A stretch of DNA of 64,000 bases from Pelobates cultripes (GCA_933207985.1 OW240916.1:267285748-267349747), one strand, 5' to 3'; positions 23,441-33,639 are shown, counted from the first letter of the stretch. Notes: generated by a model from the sequence alone, not told the origin. Numbers and translations: made by a program.

Positions 23441-24198
23441 CATATGGCACGAAAATTTGAATATGACCTTCAGTATTCACACAAGTCCAGTAACCGCTGA
23501 CGTGGTGGAAAGAACCCAAATTTTATGGCAAGGCATGAGGCTTCATATTTGCTTGTCTTTCTTTACTGAACCTCCCAGCAGCAAATAAATAGTTAACAAT
23601 TATGTAAAAAACATTAACCAATCAGAGTGTACTATCATGGAATATAGTGTTATCAAGCTGCTCCCAATTCTTCTTTCTTTGCTGCTTGCATCCCAGGTGA
23701 GTCTACACTAATTACATTGCCTTTGGTTTAGGCTAATTATATATTTTGTTTGTTTATATTTGTATATATATTTTTATCACAATTAACTTTATTTTATATG
23801 GGACACACTAGTTTACATCAGGTCCTATTTATATCATCATAACTATTCACTATTACCCTGAACAGTATTCACCTTCATACACTTAATACTATTTCAATGA
23901 CTAACTTCCCCTTTAAATATCTGGCGATCTCCGTTCCCACACGGAGGTTCGCCTGAATTATTAAATATATCTGGCCGCGGCTCTCTCCTCAGAAGAGACA
24001 GTGGCCCATCCTCAATCTATCACCTGCCGTGGACTCTACTTCCCATGAGCCCGGGGCTGCTTTTTTCCCCCCCCTTTTTACCTCTCCGCCTAATCGCGTC
24101 CTTACCGCCCTTCTGCTTGACAGCGGCCATTTTGCGACGGTTTCTTAGCGCTCGTTCGGCACTGCAGTCTGGAAGGAAATCTATCAGGATTGTTCCAC

Positions 24199-24297
24199 AG
24201 GTTGATTTATTATTTGGGACTTTTTACTACTTATTTATTTACTCACTTTTTATATTATCCCTTTGTTCCTATAGCGCGACCTATATACCATTTTTTT
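24199..24297. repeat. Direct repeat of about 97 bp, copy 1
   Basis: From TTGATTTATTATTTGGGACT to TAGCGCGACCTATATACCAT this is essentially identical to 24798-24890, about 600 bp downstream in the same orientation, within the DIRS-like region. Confidence 0.85.
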
Positions 24298-24797
24298 TTC
24301 TATTCGGTCACTAAAGCTTGAAATGCCTAATTTTATGGCAAGACAGGAGGCTTCATATTTGCTGTTTTAACGCTCCTGTATGATAGAAGATACAGCATGT
24401 GGCATGGGTTTAAAATAAAAGGTACGAAAGGTCGATTCCCTGGACTGGGTTTTCCAACTCAAAACCCTATCTCCCCAAGGGCTAAATGCAGAATTCGATC
24501 TTTTCAATTTTTTATAACTCTTTTAGAATTTTAAACATATTTTTTAATTATAGAGATTTTTTTTTTTTTACGCCACTGAATGCTGAGAATACTTGAGCAA
24601 GTTTATTTGCTCATTAATAGGTGAGTGTTTTACTTACTAACAGATCTCCACTTGTCCATTTGTCGACATTCTGCACCATTGGAGTTTCTCTTGTTTTTTC
24701 TATGTACCTATACATCAACAAGTGAACCAAGATACATCCAACACAAGAAGTCGCAGATACTCATTGGACTCTATATATATACTCAAGAACCATACAG

Positions 24798-24890
24798 CTT
24801 GATTTATTATTTGGGACTTTTTACTACTTATTTATTTACTCACTTTTTATATTATCCCTTTGTTCCTATAGCGCGACCTATATACCATTT
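24798..24890. repeat. Direct repeat of about 97 bp, copy 2
   Basis: Second copy of 24199-24297; after ACCATTTTT the two copies diverge. Confidence 0.85.
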
Positions 24891-25659
24891 TTTGTCTATT
24901 TCATTTTCTGTGAGGTTTATTGAGGGAACCTCATATTTATAGGTTGCTGCTTCCTTGTCTTAGTTTCTAATAGATTATTTAGCGCTGAACCGTTACCTAT
25001 TTTTTAATGACTGAATAATCTAAATTTTATTAACGACAGGAGGCGAATATTTTCCCACACTTCTGTTCGTGCATAATTATTCCCACCCTTTCAGGTAAGT
25101 TATTAGATACACTAAAGTATACTTTTTCACGAGACATACACACATCATATGACATAGGTTTACACGCTAGTTATACCAGAAATTGTTACGCCCTCACTAA
25201 TAATTTATATGAACTATGACGACTTAACATTCACCTTATGTGATTTGTAAACTGGTTTTCGCTGGTAAGAGAACCTATATGCTCATGAAATTCCCTTCTA
25301 GTGTTAAGAATTCGACAGTTGACAGTTCTTGGTTTACACGGTTGACCAACGCACAGGTCCTACAGTTTCGTCCATCGTTAATACGGTTATGCTGTTTACA
25401 TGGTTGCTCTACACCACGCTCGGCTACAGAAAGAAAGAAGAATTGGGAAGAGCTTGATAACACTATATTCCATGACTGTACACCCAGATTGGTTAATGTT
25501 TTTTTACATCATTGTCAACTATATATTTGCTCCTGGGAGGTTCAGTAAAGAAAGATAAGCAAATAGTCGCCTCCTGTCGTTGATTATTCGGTCACCTAAA
25601 CTAGAATGATCCCTAATTTCTGTTGCAAGTTTATTTTTATTTTTTTTCATCCCTGAAAT

Positions 25660-25815
25660 TGGGTTATAACTACAGATGCTTCAATACTAGGATGGGGAGC
25701 ACTTCTTCAGACACATCTTTGCCAAGGAGTTTGGTTCACAGAAGAAGCAAGCCAATCATCACACTACTGGGAAATTAAAGCTCTTCTCTATGCCCTTCCC
25801 TTCAAGCTAAGGATC
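25660..25815 (+). pseudogene. DIRS-like RNase H fragment
   Basis: The plus strand reads TTDASILGWGALLQTHLCQ, GVWFTEEASQSSHYWEIKAL, LYALPF without a stop. TDAS-x-x-GWGA followed by GxW-x-x-EE and an E-L/I-K/R-A-L segment is characteristic of the RNase H domain of DIRS-type reverse transcriptases. It stops abruptly at an A-rich tract near 25828. A short remnant of the same class of element as the repeats upstream. Confidence 0.6.
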
Positions 25816-25978
25816 AACCAAAATTGATTTATTTAAAAAAAAAAAAAAAAATTTTTGAGCCGAGGCCGATAACTTACCGATACCAATATTCTGTATATTC
25901 ATCATTTAAAATAAATTTTATTATTTCTACACAAATCTAATGTTGACTAAACATGTTTATTTTGCAAATCTTTTTTTA

Positions 25979-27120
25979 TTAACCCCTTAAGGACGGAGCC
26001 AAATGTACACGTTGTGAACAAAACAATATGTAAACAAAACCTGGCATTTGCGCTACATGTCTGTCCAACCGTAATACACCTCTTTCATAGTAAATGCACC
26101 CACCCTTATTATATATCATTTTATTCAGGGGAAACACGGCTTTCATTTAATATCAAATATTTAGCTATGAAACATAATTTAATATGAAGAAAATGGGAGA
26201 AAATAAGAATTTTTAAAAAAAAATTTAATTCTACATGACATTTTAACTGTCAATGTCGTAATACTGTTTGCTTTTACTGCAATAAAATACACATTTGTAT
26301 TCAGCAAAGTCTCACTTGTAAAACAGTACCCCCTATGTACAGGTTTTATGGCGTTTTGGGAAGTTACAGGGTCAAATATAGCACGTTATATTTGAAATTG
26401 AAATTCGCCAGATTGGTTACGTTGCCTTTGGGACTTTATAGTAGCCCAGGAATGAAATTTACACCCATAGTGGCATACCATTTGCAATAGTAGACAACCC
26501 AAGGTATTGCAAATGGGGTATGTCCAGTCTTTTTTAGTAGCCATTTGGTCACAAACACTGGCCAAAGTTAGCGTTGGTATTTGTGTGAAAAATGCAAATA
26601 AACGCCAATTTTGGCCAGTGTTTGTGACTAAGTGGCTACTAAAAAAGACTGGACATACCCCGTTTGCAATACCTTGGGTTGTTTACTATTGCAAATGGTA
26701 TGCCATCATAGCGGTAATTTTCATTCTCGGGCTACCATAGGGTCTCAAAGGCACCGTAACCAATCTGGCGAATTTTAATGTGAAAGAAATGAAACATAAG
26801 CCTTATATTTGATGCTGTAACTTTTGAAAACACCATAAAACCTGCACATGAGGGGTACTGTTGTACTTGGGAGACTTCGCTGAACACAAATATTTGTGTT
26901 TCAAAACAGTAAAAAGTATCACAGCAATAATATCGTCCGTGTAAGTGCTGTTTGTGCATGAAAAATGCAAAAAACGTCACTTTTACTGGCGATATCATCG
27001 TTGTAATACATTTTACTGTTTTGAAACACTAATAGTGAAGTCTCTCGAGTAGAACAGTACTCCCCATGTACAGGTTTTATGGTGTCTTGGAAAGTTATAG
27101 GGTTAAATATAGTGCTAGCC
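25979..27120. mobile_element. TTAA-type element with large internal palindrome
   Basis: Begins TTAACCCCTTAAGGAC, the tip shared with the 76-bp element at 39721-39800. Sequence from about 26265 to 26575 is repeated in inverted form from about 26600 to 26930 (for example CCAGTCTTTTTTAGTAGCCA against TGGCTACTAAAAAAGACTGG; ACAGGTTTTATGGCG against CACCATAAAACCTG). A third arm in the first orientation follows at 27000-27115. No right tip and no transposase were found. Non-autonomous, possibly truncated on the right. Confidence 0.6.
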
Positions 27121-27225
27121 AATTAAATTCCCTTTACTTTCGGCATGGGTTGTCAGGCAGGTCCCTCTAATTGTAATTAATTAAGATACCTAATAATGTA
27201 AAAATATTACATAAATATATATGTA

Positions 27226-27228
<3 letters not shown>

Positions 27229-27293
<65 letters not shown>
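27229..27293. repeat. (TA)n microsatellite at LTR boundary
   Basis: Over 30 TA dinucleotides directly left of the Gypsy element. A similar tract lies at its right end (33025-33060), so the element probably inserted into a TA tract. Confidence 0.95.
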
Positions 27294-27298
<5 letters not shown>

Positions 27299-27932
27299 CA
27301 AAAGTACTCCTTTCCCTTGGTACCTTGTCCTGGGATCGGGGTGTTACACACAGTCTTTTCAGGCTTTAGAGACACTTCACACGCTGGATGAGGTAAACTG
27401 ACTTGCTCTTTTATTGAGGTTCCAAAATAAATGCACAGTAAGGTATAAAGGTAACAAAAATATATTAAACAAAAGCCTTGCTCTTCTGAGCACTAACTAA
27501 ACAAAATAATCAGCTAACTGGGTTGGATGGCTTGTCCATTTCCCAACATAAACATAAACATAAACATAAACAGCCTTACTGCTTCAGGGTTTTCAGCTCT
27601 GTTTCCACTCACAGAAACCAAACACAATCTCCCTTCTTCCTTGGCAGGGGAGTACTTTATAGCACTGGTAATTGACAATCCTTTTCAGGTGAGTTAGATT
27701 AGGATTCAAACTCCAGAACTGGACTTCTCACCAAGCAACTTCCAAAATGTGGAGTGGAGCACTGGCCCACCCTACTCTCCAGGTGCTCCACCCCAGGGCC
27801 CAAATATACACATATTTAAAGTGCAACATTCATAACACATTTCCCTGGGGCTAATTACACAAAGTAAGAACCTTGCAAAATCTGGGGAGGTATATAGGTT
27901 CCTTCCAGCACAATTCCTTGCTTTCTGTCACA
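27294..27932 (-). repeat. Gypsy 3' LTR
   Basis: 639 bp, matching 32397-33024 over its length. The minus strand starts TGTGACAGAAAG and ends in TTTTGTCAC; its last base is T (A on plus), changed from the expected A. Contains CAATAAAAGAGC (signal at 27410-27415). It has one or two more copies of CATAAA than the 5' LTR (27546-27571). The RT frame runs 78 bp into it. Confidence 0.92.
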
Positions 27933-29171
27933 CATCCTCCCCCCCAGCTCAGACCTATAGGGTCGAGCGACCATGGACATTAGAGAGTGCATCCGCGAAA
28001 GACCATCTGCATTTCCCTGTTTACTCCCAGCCCTATGCTCAATGGAGAAATTATAGGGTTGCAAGCTAAGGAACCAGCGGGTTACTCTACTATTTTTCTC
28101 CCTGTTTTGGCTCATCCAAGTAAGGGGTGCATGGTCTGTCACTAGTCTGAATTTTCGTCCCAAGAGATAGTACTTAAGTGTGTCTACCGCCCACTTTATA
28201 GCCAGACACTCCTTCTCAACAATGGAATAGTTTCTTTCCTGGGGATTAAGCTTCCTGCTTAAATATAATATGGGGTGCTCCTCACCCTGAATTTCTTGAG
28301 AGAGAACAGCACCTAGTCCTACATCAGATGCATCCGTCTGTAAAATAAATTCTTTAGAAAAATCAGGTGTTACCAACACTGGTTGGGCACAAATGGCTTC
28401 TTTAAGCTTTCTGAATGCTTGTTCCGTCTCTGGGGACCATTTTACCACTACTGGAGCATTAGCTTTAGTAAGGTCAGTTAATGGGCTTCCAATTGTAGCA
28501 AAATTGGATATAAATCTCCTGTAATAGCCAATGAGGCCAAGAAATGTTCTCACCTGTTTCTTAGTCAGTGGTCTCGGCCAATTTCGTATGGCTTCAATTT
28601 TAGCAACTTGGGGTTTCACTAGTCCCCTACCAATAGAGTAGCCCAAATATTTTGCTTCCTCTAGGCCAATCGTACACTTACTAGGGTTAGCAGTTAAGCC
28701 AGCATTTTGTATTGAGTTAAGGACAGCCTGTACTTTTGGAAGGTGAGATTCCCAATCCTCACTGTGTACTACAACATCATCCAAGTATGCAGCTGCATAG
28801 CGCACATGCGGCTTTAGTATTCTGTCCATCATTCTTTGGAATGTGGCAGGGGCACCATGCAAGCCGAAAGGCAAAACTCTGTACTGAAATAGGCCGTCAG
28901 GAGTAGAAAATGCTGTCTTTTCTTTTGCTCGCTCTGTGAGTGGTACTTGCCAATAACCTTTGGTTAAATCTAGTGTAGTGAGGTACCGAGCTCTCCCAAG
29001 TCGTTCCACTAGCTCATCAACTCTAGGCATGGGGTATGCATCAAACTTAGAAATAGCATTCAGTTTGCGATAATCATTACAAAACCGTACTGTATTATCA
29101 GGCTTTGATACCAGCACAATTGGACTGCTCCAGTCACTTTGTGACTCCTCAATGACTCCAAGATCTAACAT
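27855..29171 (-). CDS. Gypsy reverse transcriptase-RNase H
   Basis: A 438-aa open frame that would copy the element RNA into DNA in the virus-like particle. RT: TLDLTKGYW at 66-74, LPFGLHGAPATF at 100-111, catalytic YLDD at 129-132. RNase H: TDASD from 279, ...EKE at 319-321 and VTDHAP at 344-349, giving the D-E-D set. The frame begins inside the sequence following integrase and overlaps that frame by 7 bp. The upstream part of the RT that would continue from the integrase frame is in another phase, so this is the C-terminal part of a pol polyprotein behind a frameshift. It ends within the 3' LTR. Confidence 0.9.
   Translation of the reverse strand: MLDLGVIEESQSDWSSPIVLVSKPDNTVRFCNDYRKLNAISKFDAYPMPRVDELVERLGRARYLTTLDLTKGYWQVPLTERAKEKTAFSTPDGLFQYRVLPFGLHGAPATFQRMMDRILKPHVRYAAAYLDDVVVHSEDWESHLPKVQAVLNSIQNAGLTANPSKCTIGLEEAKYLGYSIGRGLVKPQVAKIEAIRNWPRPLTKKQVRTFLGLIGYYRRFISNFATIGSPLTDLTKANAPVVVKWSPETEQAFRKLKEAICAQPVLVTPDFSKEFILQTDASDVGLGAVLSQEIQGEEHPILYLSRKLNPQERNYSIVEKECLAIKWAVDTLKYYLLGRKFRLVTDHAPLTWMSQNREKNSRVTRWFLSLQPYNFSIEHRAGSKQGNADGLSRMHSLMSMVARPYRSELGGRMCDRKQGIVLEGTYIPPQILQGSYFV
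27933..27948 (-). promoter_or_regulatory. Polypurine tract of the Gypsy element
   Basis: On the minus strand GCTGGGGGGGAGGATG lies directly before the 3' LTR start TGTGACAG: the expected plus-strand DNA primer site. Confidence 0.85.
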
Positions 29172-29175
29172 TTCT
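29165..29175 (-). other. Frame break between integrase and RT
   Basis: The end of the integrase frame (VKKC, stop) and the start of the RT frame (MLDLGVIEE) share a short A-run at about 29171-29174. One base fewer than an in-phase reading at this run would explain the break. A single-base loss is more likely than programmed frameshifting, because the RT frame would otherwise lack its conserved upstream linker. Sequencing error cannot be excluded. Confidence 0.6.
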
Positions 29176-30883
29176 TAACCTCTGCTCTGAGCTTCTCTCC
29201 GAGCCTCGGGTATTCTGTATGTTTGAGATTGACCCTTTTTCCTGGTTCTGTCAAAATGTCATGTTTAATCACACTAGTCCTTCCTGGGACTGGGGAGAAT
29301 ACCTCTTTATTTAATCTAATAAACTCCTTAACTTCCCTTGTCTGGTGTATTGACAGGGTCTCTGAGATATTTACTTCGGGGTCAATATTACACTTATCAG
29401 GGAAGGTTGAAGCCTCTGTAGTAACCAGAATTTCCCTTTCTTTCCATGGTTTTAGCAAATTGACATGGTATATTTGCACTTCCTTTCTTCTACCTGGTTG
29501 CCTTACTTTATAATTTACCTCTCCCACTCTTTCAATAATCTCATATGGCCCATGCCAAGTTGCCAGGAATTTGTTCTCTACTGTGGGAACCAAGACTAGT
29601 ACTCTGTCTCCTGGTTGAAATACTCGAATTCTAGCATCCTTATTATAGCTATTCTGCTGATTTTGTTGAGCCTTTTGCATGTGTTCTCTGACTATTGGCA
29701 TAATGGCTTCAATACGTTCCTGCATCTGAGTTATGTGTTCTATTACACTGCGATGTGGGTTTGCTTCTTGTTCCCAAGTTTCCTTTGCTATGTCAAGTAA
29801 TCCCCTGGGGTGTCTGCCATATAATAATTCAAAAGGTGAGAAACCCGTGGAAGCTTGGGGTACTTCTCTAATGGCAAACATTAAATAGGGCAATAGAAAG
29901 TCCCAGTTTTTCCCATCTTTATCAATTACTTTGCGCAGCATAGCCTTTAAGGTTTTATTAAATCGCTCAACCAAACCATCGGTTTGTGGGTGATAAACAG
30001 AGGTTTTGAGGTGTCTAATGTGAAGGAGCTTGCAGAGTTCCTTTGTAACCTTGGACATGAATGGAGTACCCTGATCTGATAGGATCTCCTTGGGAATCCC
30101 AACCCGGCTAAACATCATCATTAACTCTTTAGCAATGGACTTTGCTGAGGTTGTGCGCATAGGTATTGCCTCAGGGTAACGGGTAGCATAGTCTAGTACT
30201 ACTAATATATACTGATGCCCCCTACTGGATTTCACCAGAGGACCCACAAAATCCATAGCAATACGTTCAAAAGGCACTTCAATAATAGGCAAGGGTACTA
30301 AAGGGCTACGGTAAGCCGTAAAGGGCGCAGTGACCTGACATTCAGGGCATGACGAACAGTAGTTTTTGATAGCTGCAATTACTCCAGGCCAGTAAAATCT
30401 CCTCAAAACACGCTCTCTTGTTTTGTCAACCCCTAGGTGACCCCCCAAAACATGGCTATGTGCAAGGTTTAACACAGTGCGCCAATAGGCTTGTGGTACT
30501 AACAGCTGCTTTGTAATAACGGACTCTTTTTTCTCAACTCTGTACAACAGATCATTATCCACTTCAAAATAAGGGTAAGTAAGAGAATTCCCTGGATTGA
30601 CAGGGGATCCATTCCTTATAGAAATATTATTCCTGGCTACCAATAATGTTGGGTCAGACCACTGTGCACTTCTGAAGTTACCAGGCCTAACCTCTAAATC
30701 AACTAACTCTATATCTGGTTCAGAGCTTCTAGAAGGTCCTGCATTAGTTTGTTCTGGGTTTTCACCAACTAATGTTTTTATAGGGGAGTGCTGCATACTG
30801 TTAGGCTCATCATCATGATCTCTCATCTGCCAGAGTATCTGCAAAAGGAAATTCATCATTCTGTTCACCTGATGGGTTTTCAA
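29165..30883 (-). CDS. Gypsy integrase (upstream of RT)
   Basis: A 572-aa frame. An HHCC zinc-binding domain (HVLGGHLGVDKT ... YCSSCPEC) occupies 144-182. The DDE core has D211 in MDFVGPL, D270 in LSDQGTPF and E306 in DGLVERFNK (35 residues between the last two). A GPY/F-like module (WHGPYEII) at about 443-450 is followed by the start of the RT linker. It inserts the cDNA into chromosomes. The frame overlaps gag-protease by 71 bp in a different phase. It ends at TAG (29165-29167) just as the RT coding begins in another phase. Integrase before RT is unusual for Gypsy and typical of Gmr1. Confidence 0.9.
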   Translation of the reverse strand: MKTHQVNRMMNFLLQILWQMRDHDDEPNSMQHSPIKTLVGENPEQTNAGPSRSSEPDIELVDLEVRPGNFRSAQWSDPTLLVARNNISIRNGSPVNPGNSLTYPYFEVDNDLLYRVEKKESVITKQLLVPQAYWRTVLNLAHSHVLGGHLGVDKTRERVLRRFYWPGVIAAIKNYCSSCPECQVTAPFTAYRSPLVPLPIIEVPFERIAMDFVGPLVKSSRGHQYILVVLDYATRYPEAIPMRTTSAKSIAKELMMMFSRVGIPKEILSDQGTPFMSKVTKELCKLLHIRHLKTSVYHPQTDGLVERFNKTLKAMLRKVIDKDGKNWDFLLPYLMFAIREVPQASTGFSPFELLYGRHPRGLLDIAKETWEQEANPHRSVIEHITQMQERIEAIMPIVREHMQKAQQNQQNSYNKDARIRVFQPGDRVLVLVPTVENKFLATWHGPYEIIERVGEVNYKVRQPGRRKEVQIYHVNLLKPWKEREILVTTEASTFPDKCNIDPEVNISETLSIHQTREVKEFIRLNKEVFSPVPGRTSVIKHDILTEPGKRVNLKHTEYPRLGEKLRAEVKKC

Positions 30884-32330
30884 AACATGCCCATAGGTCT
30901 AGAAAATGGGGAAAATCCCTTCCAATAATCATCTCATGTGCCAGTTTTGGTACCAGCCCCACTCTGCAGTTTACAGTACCACACTGGGTTTTAACAAGTA
31001 TATCTGCAGTAGGGTAGTTATGTATATCCCCGTGTACACAAGCAATATCAACTTTTCCAGAGTAAACAATATGAGTATCCTGTAATAAGGATTGGTCTAG
31101 AAGGGTAACCATACTCCCTGAATCTAGCAATGCCTGTATATTTTTTCCCTCCACATTCACGGTACACCCAGGGTGACTATTCAAATAACCATTTTTTTCC
31201 ACAGAACATACAACCTGCGAATAGAGTGCAATTCCTTCCCAATTATTACCAAAATTACACTCCATTGGTTCAACATTTTCAGGACAGTCTTTTGCAATAT
31301 GTCCAAAGTTTCTGCATTTAAAGCATTTTATACCATAATTAGTACTTTTTGATTCATTTGTAGGCTCTTCCCACCTCCCAAAGTCTTTTTCTCTTTTAAC
31401 ATTGTCTCTTGGGTAATAAGACCCTGTTCTCTCATCAAAAGACCCCCTTTTCCCTGGAACAGTCTTACCAGATTTGCTGGGGTTGTAGGTTTTCGGATTC
31501 TTGGGTCTCTCTTGGCCAGGAGGTTGAAGCAGTTCTCCCGCGGCTATATACCGTTCAACCAATTCAACCAATTGGTCAGCTGTTTGGGGATTGCTCTGGC
31601 TGACCCACCGACGAAGTCCAATAGGTAAGCCTCTTAGGAATCTTTCCATCACCAGTTGCTCCACAATGCGGCTGGGTGAGTTGATCTCTGGCTGCAACCA
31701 TTTTCTGGCAAGGTGTATCAAGTCAAACATCTGGGAACGAATCGCTTTATCCAGGCTGTAAGTCCATGAATGAAATCTCTGGGCACGGACGGCTGTTGTC
31801 ACCCCCAGGCGTGCCAGTATTTCTGCTTTCAGCTTCTTGTAGTCACTGGCTTCCGCTGGTTCCAGATCATAGTATGCTTTCTGGGATTCACCAGTAAGAA
31901 ACGGTGCTAGCAGACTTGCCCATTCCGCTTCAGGCCAACCTTCTCGCTCAGCGGTTCGCTCAAATGCCATCAGATAGGCCTCTACATCATCTGTGGATAC
32001 CATCTTTTGCAAGTAGTGACTCACTCTGATCACCTTTGGACATTGTGGTAAGTCTGTGGCATCCCTGGCCAGCCTTTGTGATAGACTCTGGATCTCCTGC
32101 TGTATGACACATGTGGCACGCTGCTGCTCCTCTCTGAGCACTTGATGCGCTGCTGCCTGTGTTGCTTCAACTTGCTTGAATAAAGCATCTGTATTTTCCT
32201 TTTGAGCCAGTACAAGCTGCTGCAGTAGTGAAATGCTCTCTTGCTGTATTGCATTAGTCTCTGCAGTCCTCCTGTTTGTCTCTTGCTGTACAGCAGTGGA
32301 CTGGAGCAAAGCTTTCATGACATCCTCCAT
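30813..32330 (-). CDS. Gypsy Gag-protease with SCAN-like domain
   Basis: A 505-aa protein. The N-terminus is Gln/Glu-rich and predicted coiled (1-90). Residues 183-266 (RFHSWTYSLDKAIRSQMFDL ... WLQPEINSPSRIVEQLVMER ... FLRGLPIGLRRWV) resemble a SCAN domain and correspond to the capsid C-terminal domain. A zinc knuckle, CFKCRNFGHIAKDC (336-349), binds RNA. The retropepsin motif LLDSGSMVTLL starts at 401, with DSG in place of the commoner DTG. It forms the particle shell and carries the protease. It has the ATG nearest to the LTR and ends in tandem stops, beyond which integrase continues in another phase, so a frameshift (programmed or mutational) is needed. Confidence 0.9.
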   Translation of the reverse strand: MEDVMKALLQSTAVQQETNRRTAETNAIQQESISLLQQLVLAQKENTDALFKQVEATQAAAHQVLREEQQRATCVIQQEIQSLSQRLARDATDLPQCPKVIRVSHYLQKMVSTDDVEAYLMAFERTAEREGWPEAEWASLLAPFLTGESQKAYYDLEPAEASDYKKLKAEILARLGVTTAVRAQRFHSWTYSLDKAIRSQMFDLIHLARKWLQPEINSPSRIVEQLVMERFLRGLPIGLRRWVSQSNPQTADQLVELVERYIAAGELLQPPGQERPKNPKTYNPSKSGKTVPGKRGSFDERTGSYYPRDNVKREKDFGRWEEPTNESKSTNYGIKCFKCRNFGHIAKDCPENVEPMECNFGNNWEGIALYSQVVCSVEKNGYLNSHPGCTVNVEGKNIQALLDSGSMVTLLDQSLLQDTHIVYSGKVDIACVHGDIHNYPTADILVKTQCGTVNCRVGLVPKLAHEMIIGRDFPHFLDLWACFENPSGEQNDEFPFADTLADERS

Positions 32331-32377
32331 TTTCTCAGCAGTCTCTTTCTCCCTACTTACAGACTTTGCCGTGTGCT

Positions 32378-32394
32378 GCCCGCATTCTCCACCA
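32378..32394 (-). promoter_or_regulatory. Primer-binding site of the Gypsy element
   Basis: Two bases after the 5' LTR the minus strand reads TGGTGGAGAATGCGGGC, starting with TGG as expected for pairing with a tRNA CCA end. I could not assign the tRNA with confidence. Confidence 0.6.
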
Positions 32395-32396
32395 TA

Positions 32397-33021
32397 TGTG
32401 ACAAAAGTACTCCTTTCCCTTGGTACCTTGTCCTGGGATTGGGGTGTTACACACAGTCTTTTCAGGCTTTAGAGACACTTCACACGCTGGATGAGGTAAA
32501 CTGACTTGCTCTTTTATTGAGGTTCCAAAATAAATGCACAGGTATAAGTATATCAAACAAAAGCCTTGCTCTTCTGAGCACTAACTAAACAAAATAATCA
32601 GCTAACTGGGTTGGATGGCTTGTCCATTTCCCAACATAAACATAAACATAAACAGCCTTACTGCTTCAGGGTTTTCAGCTCTCTGTTTCCACTCACAGAA
32701 ACCAAACACAATCTCCCTTCTTCCTTGGCAGGGGAGTACTTAATAGCACTGGCAATTGACAATCCTTTTCAGGTGAGTTAGATTAGGATTCAAACTCCAG
32801 AACTGGACTTCTCACCAAGCAACTTCCAAAATGTGGAGTGGAGCACTGGCCCACCCTACTCTCCAGGTGCTCCACCCCAGGGCCCAAATATACACATATT
32901 TAAAGTGCAACATTCATTAGAACATAACACATTTCCCTGGGGCTAATTACACAAAGTAAGAACCTTGCAAAATCTGGGGAGGTATATAGGTTCCTTCCAG
33001 CACAATTCCTTGCTTTCTGTC

Positions 33022-33024
<3 letters not shown>
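32397..33024 (-). repeat. Gypsy 5' LTR
   Basis: 628 bp; on the minus strand starts TGTGACAG and ends TTTTGTCACA, with perfect TG...CA ends. Polyadenylation signal CAATAAAAGAGC at 32513-32518 (plus coordinates). Transcription of the element would start within it and run leftwards. Confidence 0.92.

Positions 33025-33062
<38 letters not shown>
33025..33062. repeat. (AT)n microsatellite
   Basis: Right-hand counterpart of the TA tract at 27229-27293. Confidence 0.95.
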
Positions 33063-33064
<2 letters not shown>

Positions 33065-33639
33065 TTGTTTCTCTGGGTTAGTTTTCCACCCCCATCCTTG
33101 CTGTGAGACTTCATTCCTTATCACTTGCTTTGTTTACATAACGCTCAGGCTTGAATGGCTAAAGAGAAATCCTGTGTCTTTCTTAGCCTGTAAATCCAAA
33201 ATGGAGTTAGCTTTGTTCCGAGTGTGATTGGCAATATACATTTTAAATTTCTATCTTAGCACAAAATGTCTGTCGATATAAATATAGTGACAGGAGAATG
33301 AAGGTGGAGGCAGCGAAAAAGCTGTCCTCTTCGTGCTCTTTCAGTACTACTCCTTAACGGGCCCTGAGGTGATGCTGAGATCCGGGTGATGACGTCACTC
33401 TGGCCATTGCATCACTAAACAGCATTGCACTACTCAGACATATTGCACCCCTCACACACTTCACCCCTCACACACACACTGCAACCCGTCATGCACACTG
33501 CACTGCTACACACACTGCACCCCTGACACATGATGCACCCTTACACAAACTACATCCCTTATACACACACCCATCGCACACTGCAACACACACACACTGC
33601 ACCACATAAACACACTACCTGTTTTAGGACGACTCTCAC
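33063..33639. other. Non-coding DNA with CA-rich repeats
   Basis: From about 33420 imperfect CACACACTGCACCCCT-type units form a short minisatellite. No gene. Confidence 0.45.

Larger units (their letters stand above)
23500..25640. mobile_element. DIRS-like terminal and internal complementary repeats
   Basis: TATTTGCTTGTCTTTCTTTA...CTGAACCTCCCAG at about 23537-23573 recurs inverted at about 25513-25560 (CTGGGAGGTTCAGTAAAGAAA). The phrase AATTTTATGGCAAG-ACAGGAGGCTTCATATTTGC appears at 23517 and 24331, a variant GACAGGAGGCGAATATTTTC at 25033 and an inverted form GCCTCCTGTCGTTGA at 25571. Mixed direct and inverted copies of terminal sequence without target duplications fit DIRS elements, whose internal complementary region repeats both ends. 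Intact recombinase is absent here. Confidence 0.45.
27294..33024 (-). mobile_element. Ty3/Gypsy retrotransposon, Gmr1-type domain order
   Basis: A 5.7-kb LTR element on the minus strand with two long terminal repeats, a TGG-type primer-binding site, gag-protease, integrase, RT-RNase H and a polypurine tract. The integrase lies upstream of the reverse transcriptase, the Copia-like order that defines the Gmr1 group of deuterostome Gypsy elements. Gag carries a SCAN-like segment, the group proposed as the source of the vertebrate SCAN domain. The LTRs differ by several small indels, and the pol frame is broken at about 29171, so this copy is probably inactive and not very recent. Confidence 0.92.

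Noticed and set aside
25240..25548. 102-codon plus-strand frame in the DIRS-like region
   Set aside because: No RT, RNase H or recombinase motif and an overlapping antisense frame; judged a chance frame.
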